From: Corynebacterium pelargi
GTDB lineage: Bacteria; Actinomycetota; Actinomycetes; Mycobacteriales; Mycobacteriaceae
Direction of reading: 5' to 3'
Length of the DNA: 64,000 bases
Assembly (NCBI RefSeq): GCF_014635485.1
Contig: NZ_BMCX01000005.1
Location: 105,303 to 169,302 of the forward strand
Part shown: positions 47,112 through 56,353 of the stretch, in pieces
Numbering within the stretch: the stretch's first letter is position 1
Layout of the letters: each line of letters starts with the position of its first letter
Notes under the pieces: model-generated
What the model was told of the DNA's origin: nothing
Seen by the model: the letters and a program-made list of their open reading frames with translations, nothing else
Database searches by the model: none
Position numbers and translations under genes: made by a program

Positions 47112-47498
47112 TTAGTTGATGTGGATTTGGCCGTTATCCTCATGCGCCCCCACTGATTCGAGGGGTTGCCGGGCCGGGCCGTTGAGCACGCTGCCGTCTT
47201 TGATGCTGAATTTGGAGCCGTGTTTGGTGCATTTGACGGTGTCGCCTTCCACCACGGTGATTGGCGCGCCCTGGTGGGGGCAGATGGCTGAGTAGGCTTT
47301 GTAGTCGCCCTGGGTGGGTTGGGCAATGATGTATTTATCTACGATCACCGCACTCCCCACGGGGACGTCATTCACGGCGATGTCTTGGGGCACGTTCTTT
47401 TCTCCCCCGCAAGCCACCAGGAGTGCACCGGCGAAGGTGGTTGCGCTGCCGATGAGGAAGGCTCGTCGGGAACAGAGGTGTTGCTCGGGCTGGTTCAT
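47112..47498 (-). CDS. Exported Rieske [2Fe-2S] protein
   Basis: 128-aa protein. The N-terminus CSRRAFLIGSATTFAGALLVACGG is a Tat signal (RRAFLI) with a lipobox (LVAC), so it is an exported, membrane-anchored protein. The Rieske ligands are CPHQG and CTKHGSKF, i.e. C-x-H...C-x2-H, enough to bind a [2Fe-2S] centre. Small single-domain proteins like this differ from the cytochrome bc1 Rieske subunit. Redox partner unknown. Adjacent to trpA. Confidence 0.9.
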   Translation of the reverse strand: MNQPEQHLCSRRAFLIGSATTFAGALLVACGGEKNVPQDIAVNDVPVGSAVIVDKYIIAQPTQGDYKAYSAICPHQGAPITVVEGDTVKCTKHGSKFSIKDGSVLNGPARQPLESVGAHEDNGQIHIN

Positions 47499-47630
47499 GC
47501 CTATGAGTATGGCACCGCAGCCCCATGAGCAAAACCAACCATGACCTAAGCAAGTCTTCTATATAACGTCACCGTGACGCAAATAGCACGAGCTCCCACA
47601 ACCCAAAAAATGGCCCGAAACTCCGCAAGA

Positions 47631-48464
47631 TTATTGCTTGGTCGCAGCCTTCATGCCGCGCACAAACTCTCCTAACTCTTTGCCAAGCGCCTCCGGGTCG
47701 CGCAACTTTGCCGGCTCAGGATGTTCGCCTTCGCAGTGGCGCTCGATAATGGAGGTGATCGCCGAACCACTAATCGCTCCCCTGGCTCCGGCCGCGATGG
47801 CCTCGGCAACGTGTTCCGGGGTGGAGATGCCAAAGCCAAGCAGAATGGGAGCACCATCAAAGCGCTCAATATTTTCCACTACTTCTTGCAGCCCGGTCGT
47901 CTCCGATGCGCGCTCGGTGCCGGTAACGCCATCACGTGAAATGGCGTAGATATAGCCCTTGGAATGTGCCGCCACACCCTTGAGTGTTGCCTCGCTGGCC
48001 CTGGCTGGTGCAATGAAGATGGGATCGATGCCGGCTTGTTCGGCGGCGGCAATAAAGGGCTGGCCTTCGCGCACGGGCACATCTGGAATCAAGATGGAAT
48101 CAGCCCCGGCCTTGGCAAACTCCTCATAGAAGCGATCGATGCCGCGGGTAAAGGGCACGTTGCCATAGATGAGCAAGCCGATGGGAACCTCGGGGAATTC
48201 CTCGCGGATCTGTGCAATGAGATCCAGGGAGCTATCTACCGTTGCCCCTGCATCGAGTGCGCGCAGGTGCGAGCGTTGAATGGTGGGGCCATCGGCAACG
48301 GGATCGGAAAAGGGGACGCCGAGCTCCAGAGCATCGGCCCCGGCTTGGATGAGGGTGCGGATGATGTGCAAAGAATCTTCGGGTGTGGGATCGCCCAACA
48401 TGACGAAGGGAACAAAGGCGCCCTCGTTGCCCAGGCGTTGGAAGAGTGCTTCATAACGGGTCAT
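47631..48464 (-). CDS. trpA: Tryptophan synthase alpha subunit
   Basis: Converts indole-3-glycerol phosphate to indole and glyceraldehyde 3-phosphate (277 aa). Catalytic Glu is in DALELGVPFSDPVADGP, and phosphate-binding GFGIST and GARGAISGSA are present. Last gene of the trp operon, 5 bp after trpB. I see no strong terminator within 110 bp after it, only GTCACCGTGAC near 47566. Confidence 0.97.
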   Translation of the reverse strand: MTRYEALFQRLGNEGAFVPFVMLGDPTPEDSLHIIRTLIQAGADALELGVPFSDPVADGPTIQRSHLRALDAGATVDSSLDLIAQIREEFPEVPIGLLIYGNVPFTRGIDRFYEEFAKAGADSILIPDVPVREGQPFIAAAEQAGIDPIFIAPARASEATLKGVAAHSKGYIYAISRDGVTGTERASETTGLQEVVENIERFDGAPILLGFGISTPEHVAEAIAAGARGAISGSAITSIIERHCEGEHPEPAKLRDPEALGKELGEFVRGMKAATKQ

Positions 48465-48469
48465 GGTTC

Positions 48470-49705
48470 TTAGCCTTTCAGCTTGAGCTCGGGGTTGGCC
48501 TCGAGGGTGGCGCGAACATGGTCAATGTCTTTGTCACCTCGTCCGGAAAGGGAGACGAGAATGTTCAAGGCCTTGCCTTCGCGGTCTGCAATGGCGGCGC
48601 GTTTGAGGGCGTAGGCCAGCGCGTGGCTGGATTCTAAGGCGGGAATGATGCCCTCTTCACGTGAAAGCAATTGGAAGGCCTCGAGGGCTTCTGCGTCGGT
48701 GATGGCCACATATTTTGCCCGGCCGCTGGCGGCTAAGTAGGCATGCTGGGGGCCTACGCCTGGGTAGTCTAAGCCAGCGGAGATGGAGTAGCTTTCTTCT
48801 ACCTGCCCATCACCATTGCGCATGAGGTAGCCGCGGGTGCCGTGGAGGATGCCGATTTGGCCGGCGTTAATGGTCGCACCGTGCTCCCCCGAGTCCAGGC
48901 CGTGCCCGCCGGGTTCTGCGCCTACGAGCTCCACGGAGGGCTCATCAATGAAATCGGCAAACATGCCAATGGCATTGGAGCCGCCACCTACGCAGGCAAC
49001 CACTACATCGGGCAGGCCGCCGGTGCGCTCAAGCATTTGGGCTTTGGCCTCGGTGGAAATAACGCGGTGGAATTCACGCACGATGGTGGGGAATGGGTGC
49101 GGGCCTGCGGCGGTGCCGAGCAGGTAGTGAGATTCGTGGAAGGTGGCCGTCCAGTCGCGCAGCGCCTCGTTCACGGCATCCTTGAGGGTGCCGGATCCGG
49201 AATCCACCGGCACCACCTTCGCGCCCATCAGCTCCATGCGATAGACATTGGGCTGCTGGCGCTCCACGTCTTTCGCGCCCATATAAATCACGCATTCGAG
49301 ATCCAAGAGCGCACAGGCCAAGGCGGTGGCGGTGCCGTGTTGGCCGGCGCCGGTTTCGGCGATGATGCGCGTTTTGCCCATGCGCTTGGCTAGGAGCGCC
49401 TGGCCGATGACCTGGTTGGTTTTATGTGCGCCGCCGTGCACGAGGTCCTCGCGCTTGAGAAAGATGCGCACCTTGGATTCGCCTTGCTTGCGGCTGAGGG
49501 GCAGCTTCGAGCATTCGGTGAGCGGTGTCGGGCGGCCCAGGTAGTCGCGGAGGTAGCCGCGGAGTTCTTCGCGGAAGGCCTCGGATTCCATGGCATCAAC
49601 GAAGGCGCGCTCAAGCTGATCTAAGGCGGGGATCAAGGATTCGGGTACAAATTGTCCGCCGAATTCTCCAAAGTATGCGGGCAGGATGGTCGATGATTCA
49701 GTCAC
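48470..49705 (-). CDS. trpB: Tryptophan synthase beta subunit
   Basis: PLP enzyme (411 aa) joining indole and serine. PLP lysine in [15 protein letters not shown], the phosphate loop [12 protein letters not shown], and [17 protein letters not shown] (COMM/glycine loop) are clear. GTG start at 49705 overlaps the trpC stop by eight bases, so the two are coupled. Confidence 0.97.
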   Translation of the reverse strand: MTESSTILPAYFGEFGGQFVPESLIPALDQLERAFVDAMESEAFREELRGYLRDYLGRPTPLTECSKLPLSRKQGESKVRIFLKREDLVHGGAHKTNQVIGQALLAKRMGKTRIIAETGAGQHGTATALACALLDLECVIYMGAKDVERQQPNVYRMELMGAKVVPVDSGSGTLKDAVNEALRDWTATFHESHYLLGTAAGPHPFPTIVREFHRVISTEAKAQMLERTGGLPDVVVACVGGGSNAIGMFADFIDEPSVELVGAEPGGHGLDSGEHGATINAGQIGILHGTRGYLMRNGDGQVEESYSISAGLDYPGVGPQHAYLAASGRAKYVAITDAEALEAFQLLSREEGIIPALESSHALAYALKRAAIADREGKALNILVSLSGRGDKDIDHVRATLEANPELKLKG

Positions 49706-51131
49706 GTTTCGCGTCCTTTGCGTCGGTGCGGATGATGTGAAACGCCCGGCGTAGCGCGCCTGCGTCTTTGTGGTGATTGAAGGAGCCGGCGTGGTGGTAT
49801 TCCACCCCGGAATTCAGGTCCACGCCGAGGCACTCAATGCCGAGTGCCTCATGGAGATTCTCTAGGTCGATGCCACCGGCAAGCAGGCTGTGCTGGCGTA
49901 CTTCCTCGGGCACCGATGCCCAATCAAAGCGTGTGCCGCTGCCGCCATCTGCTGCGTCGAGCACGAGGAGGTCTACGTCGTCGACGAGGGCGCGGGCCAG
50001 CGCTGGGCCTTCCGGCGCACTCATGGAAACCGCGCGCCAGACCTTCATGCCCTCCCCTACCTCTTCGCGCACCCGAGCAATCAACGCGCGCTCGGCCTCG
50101 ATGGAGCCTTGGTAAGGGGCGTGGACCTGCACGGCATGGATGCCCTCCTGGATCAGCTCGGCCCAACCATCGGTGCGCCTGGATACGGCCACATAGCGCA
50201 ACCCAGGTTCCGCGGCGATAATTTCGGCCGATGTTTCACGTGAAACATTGCGCGGGCTGGCTTGCTCAAAAATGAGCCCGCCGTAGAGGGCGCCTGCCGC
50301 GCGGGCTGCTTGGGCGGCGGAGGGAGAACGCAAACCGCACACCTTATGTTCGCCAAACACGAGGCTGCGGGCAGCCTGATCCACATCCTCCTGCCCGGTG
50401 AGGTGCGAGCCAACCAGGTAGGCGTCGGAATGCGCGGCGAGCTTACGCACCACAGCGTGCTCGCGGATACCCGACTCGGAGACCACCACTGCGTCATCGG
50501 GAATCAGCGAAGCCAAACGGGCAGAGCGGCCAAGATCGATGGAAAGATCGTGAAGGTTGCGGTGATTGATGCCGAAGATCTTCGCGCCCAAGCGCTGCGC
50601 GCGGGCTACTTCTTCCTCATCAATGACCTCCGTGAGCACATCTAGCCCAAGGCGTTGCGCCTCGGCGGAAAGTAGACGGTATTCATCATCATCCAAGATG
50701 CTCAGCATGAGCAGGATGGCATCGGCACCGAAGTAGCGCGCCGCATGCACCTGCACCGGATCAATGATGAAGTCCTTGCACAGCACCGGAAGATGCGTGG
50801 AAGACGCCACGGTGGCCAAGTGATCGTAGTCGCCGCCGAAACGCTCCGGCTCGCACAGCACGCTAATGCCCGCCGCGTAGCGAGAATAGACGCGCGCAAT
50901 CTCTCCGGGATGATAGGAGGCACGGATCAGCCCCAGGGAGGGCGATGCTGCCTTGCACTCCATGATGAAGTGCGGACCGCCGGGAGCGGAAAGAGATTGA
51001 AAAAGCGAACGCTCAGAGCGCGGAAGGGTCTCGGGATCCACGTGGTTGATCCGCTCGCGGATATCTGCGAGGTGCCCGCGTCGGGCCTGAACGATGCCCT
51101 CAAGCACGGTGGGCAGGGCCTTATCCGCCAT
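49698..51131 (-). CDS. trpC: Bifunctional indole-3-glycerol phosphate synthase / PRA isomerase
   Basis: 477-aa fusion of TrpC and TrpF. The N-terminal half carries the IGPS core ([33 protein letters not shown]); the C-terminal half begins with the PRAI Cys segment [12 protein letters not shown] and ends with [11 protein letters not shown]. Both active sites look complete, as in C. glutamicum and E. coli. A perfect parS site (50232-50247) lies in the coding region near the domain join. Overlaps trpD by 11 bp. Confidence 0.96.
   Translation of the reverse strand: MADKALPTVLEGIVQARRGHLADIRERINHVDPETLPRSERSLFQSLSAPGGPHFIMECKAASPSLGLIRASYHPGEIARVYSRYAAGISVLCEPERFGGDYDHLATVASSTHLPVLCKDFIIDPVQVHAARYFGADAILLMLSILDDDEYRLLSAEAQRLGLDVLTEVIDEEEVARAQRLGAKIFGINHRNLHDLSIDLGRSARLASLIPDDAVVVSESGIREHAVVRKLAAHSDAYLVGSHLTGQEDVDQAARSLVFGEHKVCGLRSPSAAQAARAAGALYGGLIFEQASPRNVSRETSAEIIAAEPGLRYVAVSRRTDGWAELIQEGIHAVQVHAPYQGSIEAERALIARVREEVGEGMKVWRAVSMSAPEGPALARALVDDVDLLVLDAADGGSGTRFDWASVPEEVRQHSLLAGGIDLENLHEALGIECLGVDLNSGVEYHHAGSFNHHKDAGALRRAFHIIRTDAKDAKRD
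50232..50247. promoter_or_regulatory. parS site 2 (in trpC)
   Basis: Perfect 16-mer TGTTTCACGTGAAACA in the trpC coding region, on the linker between the two enzyme domains. Confidence 0.95.
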
Positions 51132-52134
51132 AGTTGGCCTCCTCGTGGGTTGCTAGCCACTGCTCCACTGCCCCGGAATCGAGCAGTTCCTTGGCGCGCT
51201 CGACGCCCTCACGCAGGGAAGCGCTCGCGCCGGTGACGTAGAACATGCCACCTGCATTGGCGGCGATGGCATCGCGATGCGCCACTGCCCCGCGCCCGGC
51301 GAAGGTATCGCGCATGAGGCGGGCATTCTCAGTGGCGTCGTCGCCGGCAAGATCGGCTAGGGCGTGGGTATCGAGGCCGAGCTCTTCTGGGGTGACTTCA
51401 TATTCTGTGATCTCCCCTCCCTCAAGCTCCCAAATGCGGGTGGGGCCATGCACGGCAATTTCATCGGTGCCGGAGCCGTGCACCACCAGGGCATGGTGGC
51501 GACCAAGATCGCGGAAGGTCTCGGCGATCATCGGACCCATGGACGGTTTTGCAATGCCCATGATCTGGAATTCGGGCCGCGCGGGAGAAAGGATCGGCCC
51601 GAGCGTATTAAAGAGGGTGGGAATCCGCAGCGCCTTGCGCACCGGCATCACGTGGGCGATGGCCGGGTGGTAGGCGGGGGCAAAAAGGAAAGTGAAGTTG
51701 GAGGCCTCGAATTGGCGCACGGCTCGATCGGGGTCCAAATCCAGGGGAATGTTGAGCGCCTCGAGCACATCCGCCGAGCCCGATTTGGAGGATACCGAGC
51801 GGTTGCCGCACTTAATGGTTTTCACTCCCCCGGCCGCGGCGACGAGCGAGGCGGCGGTGGTCACGTTAATAGTATTCGCTCCGTCGCCGCCGGTGCCGGC
51901 AGTGTCGAGCAGGCCTTTTCCTGTGATGGGGAATGGTCGCCCGGCCGCGAGAAAGGCTTTGGCCGCGCCGGTAATGTCTGCGGCCGTTTCTCCGCGGGTG
52001 CGGATGGTGGCCAGTAGTGCTGCGATGTGCACGTCGTCGTATTCGCCCACGGTGAGCGGGGTGAATACTTCCACGGCCTCCTCGACGCTGGGGTTGGGGT
52101 TGTCCAGGTACTTAATTAATGCTTCTACACTCAT
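51121..52134 (-). CDS. trpD: Anthranilate phosphoribosyltransferase
   Basis: Transfers PRPP's phosphoribosyl group to anthranilate (337 aa). Glycine loop GTGGDGANTINVTT, catalytic/ligand region KCGNRSVSSKSGSADVLEALN, and VHGSGTDEIA near the end. The start at ATG 52134 (AGGAAAATT upstream) is preferred; a longer frame to 52170 lies in trpG. The trpG stop is 7 bp upstream. Confidence 0.96.
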   Translation of the reverse strand: MSVEALIKYLDNPNPSVEEAVEVFTPLTVGEYDDVHIAALLATIRTRGETAADITGAAKAFLAAGRPFPITGKGLLDTAGTGGDGANTINVTTAASLVAAAGGVKTIKCGNRSVSSKSGSADVLEALNIPLDLDPDRAVRQFEASNFTFLFAPAYHPAIAHVMPVRKALRIPTLFNTLGPILSPARPEFQIMGIAKPSMGPMIAETFRDLGRHHALVVHGSGTDEIAVHGPTRIWELEGGEITEYEVTPEELGLDTHALADLAGDDATENARLMRDTFAGRGAVAHRDAIAANAGGMFYVTGASASLREGVERAKELLDSGAVEQWLATHEEANYGG

Positions 52135-52141
52135 AATTTTC

Positions 52142-52795
52142 CTAGCTTTTCGACGTCGCATCGCGCGCAACTAACAGCGCCTCAATGCAGCGATCAATCA
52201 TTTTGGGTCCAGCAGGGCTGAGCACGGATTCGGGGTGGAATTGCAAGCCGATGGCGCCGGGTGTGCTCGCGGCCATCACCACTTCGCCGATTTCCGATTC
52301 GCAGGTGGCGAGTACTTCAAGCGCTTCGGGGCTATCGGTGCATCCAAGCGAGTGATAGCGCGCGATGGGCACGAGCGAGCCCTTGAAGTGGTTTTCGGGG
52401 CCTGCGTCGGTGGCGAGTCCGGCAAAGAGCGGGCTTTGCATGCCAGCGGGGCTCAGTTTCATGTGGTCCATCGTCCCGTGCACTGGCCCGCAGGGGCGCA
52501 CGGTGCCACCGAAGTGCTCCAGGAGTGCCTGGAAGCCAAGGCAGATGCCGAGCATGGGAATGTGCTGATCAAAGCAGGCGCTGATCAGTTCCATCATGCA
52601 GCCGGCTTCACGTGGGTGGCCAGGTCCTGGGGAAAGCACAATCAAGTCCGGTTGGGCCGCAAGGATTTCTTCTACGGCTACGTCATTGCGAAAGACGGTG
52701 CAGCGATAGCCTGCCACGGCGAAGGCATCGACGAGGTTATACACAAAGGAGTCTCGATTATCGAGCATGAGCACGTGGATGTCTTCGGGCCTCAT
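52142..52795 (-). CDS. trpG: Anthranilate synthase glutamine amidotransferase
   Basis: Class I amidotransferase (217 aa). Oxyanion SPGPGHPREAG; catalytic Cys in GICLGFQAL; His-Glu pair in QFHPESVLS. Start overlaps the trpE stop (ATGA). The last codons plus stop include one exact copy of CGTCGAAAAGCT (52144-52155). Confidence 0.96.
   Translation of the reverse strand: MRPEDIHVLMLDNRDSFVYNLVDAFAVAGYRCTVFRNDVAVEEILAAQPDLIVLSPGPGHPREAGCMMELISACFDQHIPMLGICLGFQALLEHFGGTVRPCGPVHGTMDHMKLSPAGMQSPLFAGLATDAGPENHFKGSLVPIARYHSLGCTDSPEALEVLATCESEIGEVVMAASTPGAIGLQFHPESVLSPAGPKMIDRCIEALLVARDATSKS
52144..52155 (-). repeat. Copy of the 12-mer CGTCGAAAAGCT (end of trpG)
   Basis: On the minus strand it directly precedes TAG and the trpD ribosome site. 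Together with the copy at 55029 it forms a shared run of 20 bases, GACGTCGAAAAGCTAGGAAA, at two unrelated places. Confidence 0.7.
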
Positions 52796-54318
52796 TTGTG
52801 CACCTCTACTTCTTTTCCTTGAGCCAAGGCGATGGCATGCAGTACGGCATAGGCTTTGTGCAGTGTCTCATCGGCTTCGAGCTGGGGCACGGAATCGCGC
52901 ACCACACCGGCTCCGGCCTGTACTACGGCCTGGCCGTTTTGGACGAAGGCGGAGCGAATCACGATGCAGGTATCCATGGACCCATCCCCGCGCAGATAGC
53001 CCACTGCCCCACCAAAGGAACCGCGGCGAACTCCTTCGACTTCGCGCAGCAACTCCATGGCGCGCAGTTTGGGCGCACCGGTCAAGGTGCCCATGTTCAT
53101 ACAAGCTCGATAAGCATCGAGGGCATCGAAATCTTCGTGCAGGGTGGCTTCCACGCGGCTGATCAGGTGCATTACTCGCGAGTAGCGATCCACTTGTAAA
53201 AGTTCGGCGACTTTCCTGGTGGCGGGCACGGCAACGCGGGCAAGATCGTTGCGGGCGAGATCCACCAGCATGGAGTGTTCGGCTACCTCTTTGGCGTCGG
53301 TGCGCATATCCAATTCGGCGCGGATATCGAGTTCGTGGTTGATGGAGCCATCGGGGTTGAGACCACGTGGGCGGGTTCCGGCGATTGGATAGAGTTGCAC
53401 GCGGCGCGAGGGCATTTCGAGCGTGAGATTGGATTCCGGCGAGGCTCCAAAGAGTTCATAGGGTCCGGCCTCAGACACGCTGCGCATATAAAACATATAG
53501 GGGCTGGGGTTGGTGGCGCGTAGGTGCCGGTAGGCGATGTAGGCATCGGGGCATTCGCAGGTGAAATGGCGCGCGGGCACCACCTGATAGATGTCACCTT
53601 GACGGATATTGCCCTGGAGCTGGGATACAGCTTGGCGGAAGTCTGCATCGGAAATATTGGTGTGCACATCCAATGTTCCCTGCGCTTGCCCAAGCGGGGG
53701 CTCCTCAAGCTCGATCGCCTCGATCTGCTCGCGCAGCCTAGCCACCGCAGCCTCGGCCGCATCCTGACTAAGACCCACGGCCTCCACCGCTGCCTCTTGG
53801 GTGCGGTGATCGATGCTGAGCAGCGTTTCAGCGACGAGGAATTGGTAGTCGGGGAAGGTATTAGGCCCGGGCTGCACCTCGGGAAGATCTTCGAAGGTGG
53901 CCACGAAATCGAAGGCGAATCCACCAACGACAAAGGGCAGCATCTCGCCTTCATAGCCAGCGTCGAGCTGCAGGCGGCGCAAGATCTCCACCTGGCTGCG
54001 GTCGAGAAGCCGATCGCGTTCGTCGTGGGCGTTGGAGGCTTCGAAGCTAAAGGTGGCTTCTTGCTTGGCCTCGCCATCAAGCCGGGCGAGCATCGCCTCG
54101 CCGGTGGCGCTTAATGCCTTGAGGTGAACCTGCTCGCCGTGGCAGGTCACTCGAAGCGCCGCCTGCAGTACGGCCACGCACCGGGTCTTTTTCTTTGATT
54201 CAATATCGGCGGATTCCAGCAGCACTGCGTCGTGTGCTTCGATGCCCCCGAGCGCAGCAAAAAGCGCGGCTGCGTCGCTGTGATAGCGCACCCTCGTGCG
54301 CGCGCTAAAAAATTCCAT
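52792..54318 (-). CDS. trpE: Anthranilate synthase component I
   Basis: Chorismate-using subunit (508 aa). Chorismate-binding motifs: PSRRVQLYPIAGTRPRG, DLARNDLARV, MNMGTLTGAPKLRAMELL, GAVGYLRGDGSMDTC. A Ser-rich N-terminal feedback site typical of C. glutamicum (LLES) is represented by LLESADIESK. Start at ATG 54318 (54321 also possible) after GAAAGGG. First structural gene of trpEGDC(F)BA, controlled by the leader at 54374-54513. Confidence 0.96.
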   Translation of the reverse strand: MEFFSARTRVRYHSDAAALFAALGGIEAHDAVLLESADIESKKKTRCVAVLQAALRVTCHGEQVHLKALSATGEAMLARLDGEAKQEATFSFEASNAHDERDRLLDRSQVEILRRLQLDAGYEGEMLPFVVGGFAFDFVATFEDLPEVQPGPNTFPDYQFLVAETLLSIDHRTQEAAVEAVGLSQDAAEAAVARLREQIEAIELEEPPLGQAQGTLDVHTNISDADFRQAVSQLQGNIRQGDIYQVVPARHFTCECPDAYIAYRHLRATNPSPYMFYMRSVSEAGPYELFGASPESNLTLEMPSRRVQLYPIAGTRPRGLNPDGSINHELDIRAELDMRTDAKEVAEHSMLVDLARNDLARVAVPATRKVAELLQVDRYSRVMHLISRVEATLHEDFDALDAYRACMNMGTLTGAPKLRAMELLREVEGVRRGSFGGAVGYLRGDGSMDTCIVIRSAFVQNGQAVVQAGAGVVRDSVPQLEADETLHKAYAVLHAIALAQGKEVEVHK

Positions 54319-54373
54319 CATGCCCTTTCGCCGGTGTGGCTTCTTGCCCCGGAGCCCGTGCGGTAGATAGAGC

Positions 54374-54404
54374 AAAAGGCCCGTAGCAAGAAGCTGACGA
54401 GCCT
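54374..54404 (-). terminator. trp attenuator terminator
   Basis: On the minus strand AGGCTCGT / ACGGGCCT with an inner AGC / GCT stem and TTCTT loop, followed by TTTTGC. It lies between trpL and trpE. Confidence 0.85.
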
Positions 54405-54437
54405 AGTGTTGTTGCAATGCCTCAAACGTGACCCGCC

Positions 54438-54476
54438 TTAAGCGCGCCACCACCAGATGCATTGTTGTGTATTCAC
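54438..54476 (-). CDS. trpL: trp operon leader peptide
   Basis: 12-codon frame MNTQQCIWWWRA with GTG start at 54476, three consecutive TGG codons and TAA stop. The GTG lies 8 nt behind the -10 hexamer, so the RNA probably begins at the start codon (leaderless). Tandem Trp codons followed by a terminator hairpin are the classical basis of Trp-dependent attenuation. Confidence 0.85.
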   Translation of the reverse strand: MNTQQCIWWWRA

Positions 54477-54484
54477 GAAGATTT

Positions 54485-54513
54485 AGATTACTGGGAGTTG
54501 CCTCACACTGCAA
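54485..54513 (-). promoter_or_regulatory. trp promoter
   Basis: TTGCAG (54508-54513), 17-bp spacer, TAATCT (54485-54490) on the minus strand. The -35 lies just after the SdpI gene's stop region. Confidence 0.75.
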
Positions 54514-54521
54514 GGGAGGCG

Positions 54522-54980
54522 TTAGTGATCTTTCACCGCGCGTCGCAGCGCATCCACATCGACCTTGGGGGCGCTCGGGGCTTCCTCTTCCCCACCGGCG
54601 CTGCAGCAGGAGGATTGCGCTGCTTCTTGCTTGGCGTCGTGATCGGCAAGCACGGCGACGGTTCGTGAACCAAGGCTGGAGCCAAGCGCTACGAGTACTA
54701 CGCCAAAGAATGTGAGCAGGGCGGCCAAAACCCAGAGCCAAGCATTGCTAACGAAGCAGAGGAGTCCGGCAAAGGAGAAGGCCACGCCGCTGATCACCCA
54801 AAGCGGGCCTGCGGTTTGGTGGGCGGCATCCCACATCTGGCGCGACTTGCGCACCTCGGGCACTTTAATGCCGATATAGGAATTGCCGGGTAGCTTGCGA
54901 GTCCACCCAAGCACGCCAATGATGATCGCGCAGAGGGCAATAATGAGAAGCAAAATGCCGACGAAAGTCATGCCAGCCAT
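54522..54980 (-). CDS. SdpI-family membrane protein
   Basis: 152-aa protein with three or four helices. The SdpI pattern is IGVLGWTRKLPGNSYIGIKVPEVRKSRQMWDAAHQTAGP: Gly-rich turn, NxxxGI and W-x-x-A-H. SdpI in Bacillus gives immunity to a peptide toxin, but actinobacterial relatives are mostly uncharacterised. The C-terminal tail has a CC pair and is acidic. Upstream of the trp promoter on the same strand. Confidence 0.85.
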   Translation of the reverse strand: MAGMTFVGILLLIIALCAIIIGVLGWTRKLPGNSYIGIKVPEVRKSRQMWDAAHQTAGPLWVISGVAFSFAGLLCFVSNAWLWVLAALLTFFGVVLVALGSSLGSRTVAVLADHDAKQEAAQSSCCSAGGEEEAPSAPKVDVDALRRAVKDH

Positions 54981-54998
54981 GCTACTCGCTTAGTCCAA

Positions 54999-55014
54999 TG
55001 TTTCACGTGAAACA
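54999..55014. promoter_or_regulatory. parS site 3
   Basis: Perfect 16-mer TGTTTCACGTGAAACA in the gap between divergent genes. Confidence 0.95.
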
Positions 55015-55028
55015 TGCGAGCGCTGGGA

Positions 55029-55040
55029 CGTCGAAAAGCT
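55029..55040 (+). repeat. Copy of the 12-mer CGTCGAAAAGCT
   Basis: Non-coding copy 15 bp after parS site 3 and 72 bp before the symporter start. Confidence 0.7.
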
Positions 55041-55111
55041 AGGAAATGCGAGTTAATAGGGTATTTTGAGTACGAATGCGGTCCCCTCGCCGCGATCGAA
55101 AGGAAATTTTC

Positions 55112-56353
55112 ATGGACTTCAAGCGACTTTCCAGCTCGCTGCTTTTTAGGATCATCCTCGCGATCATCCTCGGTATTATCTGCAGCCTCTTCTTCCCCGT
55201 GTGGCTCGCGCGGGTCTTTGTTACCTTTAACAGCCTTTTTGGTAACTTCCTCGGCTTCTTCATTCCCGTCCTCATCTTCGCGCTCATCACCCCCGCCATC
55301 GCGGGCCTGGGGCGCGGCGCGGGCAAATGGCTGGCCATCACCACCGGCATTGCCTACGGCTCCGCTGTTGTCTCCGGTGTGATCTCTTGGGCCGTGGCCA
55401 TGCTGGCCTACCCGATCCTGCTGAGCAACCAGGGCGATGTGGCCGTCCACGATGTGGAAGAAGGCGCGCTCGCCTCCTATATCGACATCCAAATGCCGGC
55501 TCCGATGGAAGTGATGACGGCTCTCATCCTCGCCTTCGTGGTGGGTGTGGCCATGACGACCGTTAAATCAGACACCCTCTACTCCGGCGTTGCCGATCTG
55601 CGCCGCGTGGTGATGAAGGTGATCTCGGGCTTTATCGTGCCCCTGCTGCCGCTCTATATCTTTGGCATGTTCCTCTCGCTGGGCATGAACGGCAACCTCA
55701 CCGCCACCCTCTCGGCCTTTGCCAAGGTGCTGGTGCTCGCCATCGTGATGAGCTTTGTGTTGCTGCTGCTGCAATTCCTCATCGCGGGCACCATTGCGCG
55801 CCGCAATCCCTTTAGCTCCCTGAAGAACATGATGCCCGCCTACTTCACGGCCCTGGGCACCTCTTCTTCCGCAGCCACCATCCCCGTCACGTATGAATGC
55901 GCCCGCAAGAACGATGTGAGCCAGTCGGTGGCGGGTTTCACGGTGCCCCTGTGCGCCACCATCCACCTCTCCGGCTCGATGATGAAGATTACGCTCTTCG
56001 CCTTCGCCATCATGTTTATGGATGGCATGGATCTGCCGCTGACCACGGCACTCGGCTTCATTCTTATGCTGGGCGTAACCATGGTGGCCGCCCCAGGCGT
56101 GCCAGGTGGCGCCATTATGGCCGCCGTTGGTCTGCTTTCCGCCAACCTCGGCTTTAACGACGATCAGGTGGCGCTGATGATCGCCGCCTATATCGCCATC
56201 GACTCCTTCGGCACCGCCTGCAACGTCACCGGCGACGGCGCGATTGCCATGGTGGTGGATCGCTTTGCCAAGGGCAATATCGCCCGCACCGAACTCGACG
56301 ACGACGATGACCTCGGACTCGCCGCGGCTATCGAAGGCATCGAAGAAAAATAA
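55112..56353 (+). CDS. Dicarboxylate/amino acid:cation symporter
   Basis: 413-aa DAACS/GltP-type transporter with eight helices and two re-entrant hairpins. Recognition points are the serine-rich hairpin ALGTSSSAATIPVTYE, APGVPGGAIMAA and DSFGTACNVTGDGAIAM. The substrate-binding Asp/Asn pattern resembles SstT or GltT, so a serine, threonine, glutamate or dicarboxylate substrate is possible. ATG at 55112 with AAAGGAA. Its stop abuts the panC stop exactly (convergent, no gap). Confidence 0.93.
   Translation: MDFKRLSSSLLFRIILAIILGIICSLFFPVWLARVFVTFNSLFGNFLGFFIPVLIFALITPAIAGLGRGAGKWLAITTGIAYGSAVVSGVISWAVAMLAYPILLSNQGDVAVHDVEEGALASYIDIQMPAPMEVMTALILAFVVGVAMTTVKSDTLYSGVADLRRVVMKVISGFIVPLLPLYIFGMFLSLGMNGNLTATLSAFAKVLVLAIVMSFVLLLLQFLIAGTIARRNPFSSLKNMMPAYFTALGTSSSAATIPVTYECARKNDVSQSVAGFTVPLCATIHLSGSMMKITLFAFAIMFMDGMDLPLTTALGFILMLGVTMVAAPGVPGGAIMAAVGLLSANLGFNDDQVALMIAAYIAIDSFGTACNVTGDGAIAMVVDRFAKGNIARTELDDDDDLGLAAAIEGIEEK

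Noticed and set aside
48654-48667. Possible parS (TCTTCACGTGAAAG)
   Set aside because: Three mismatches to the 14-bp core, inside trpB.
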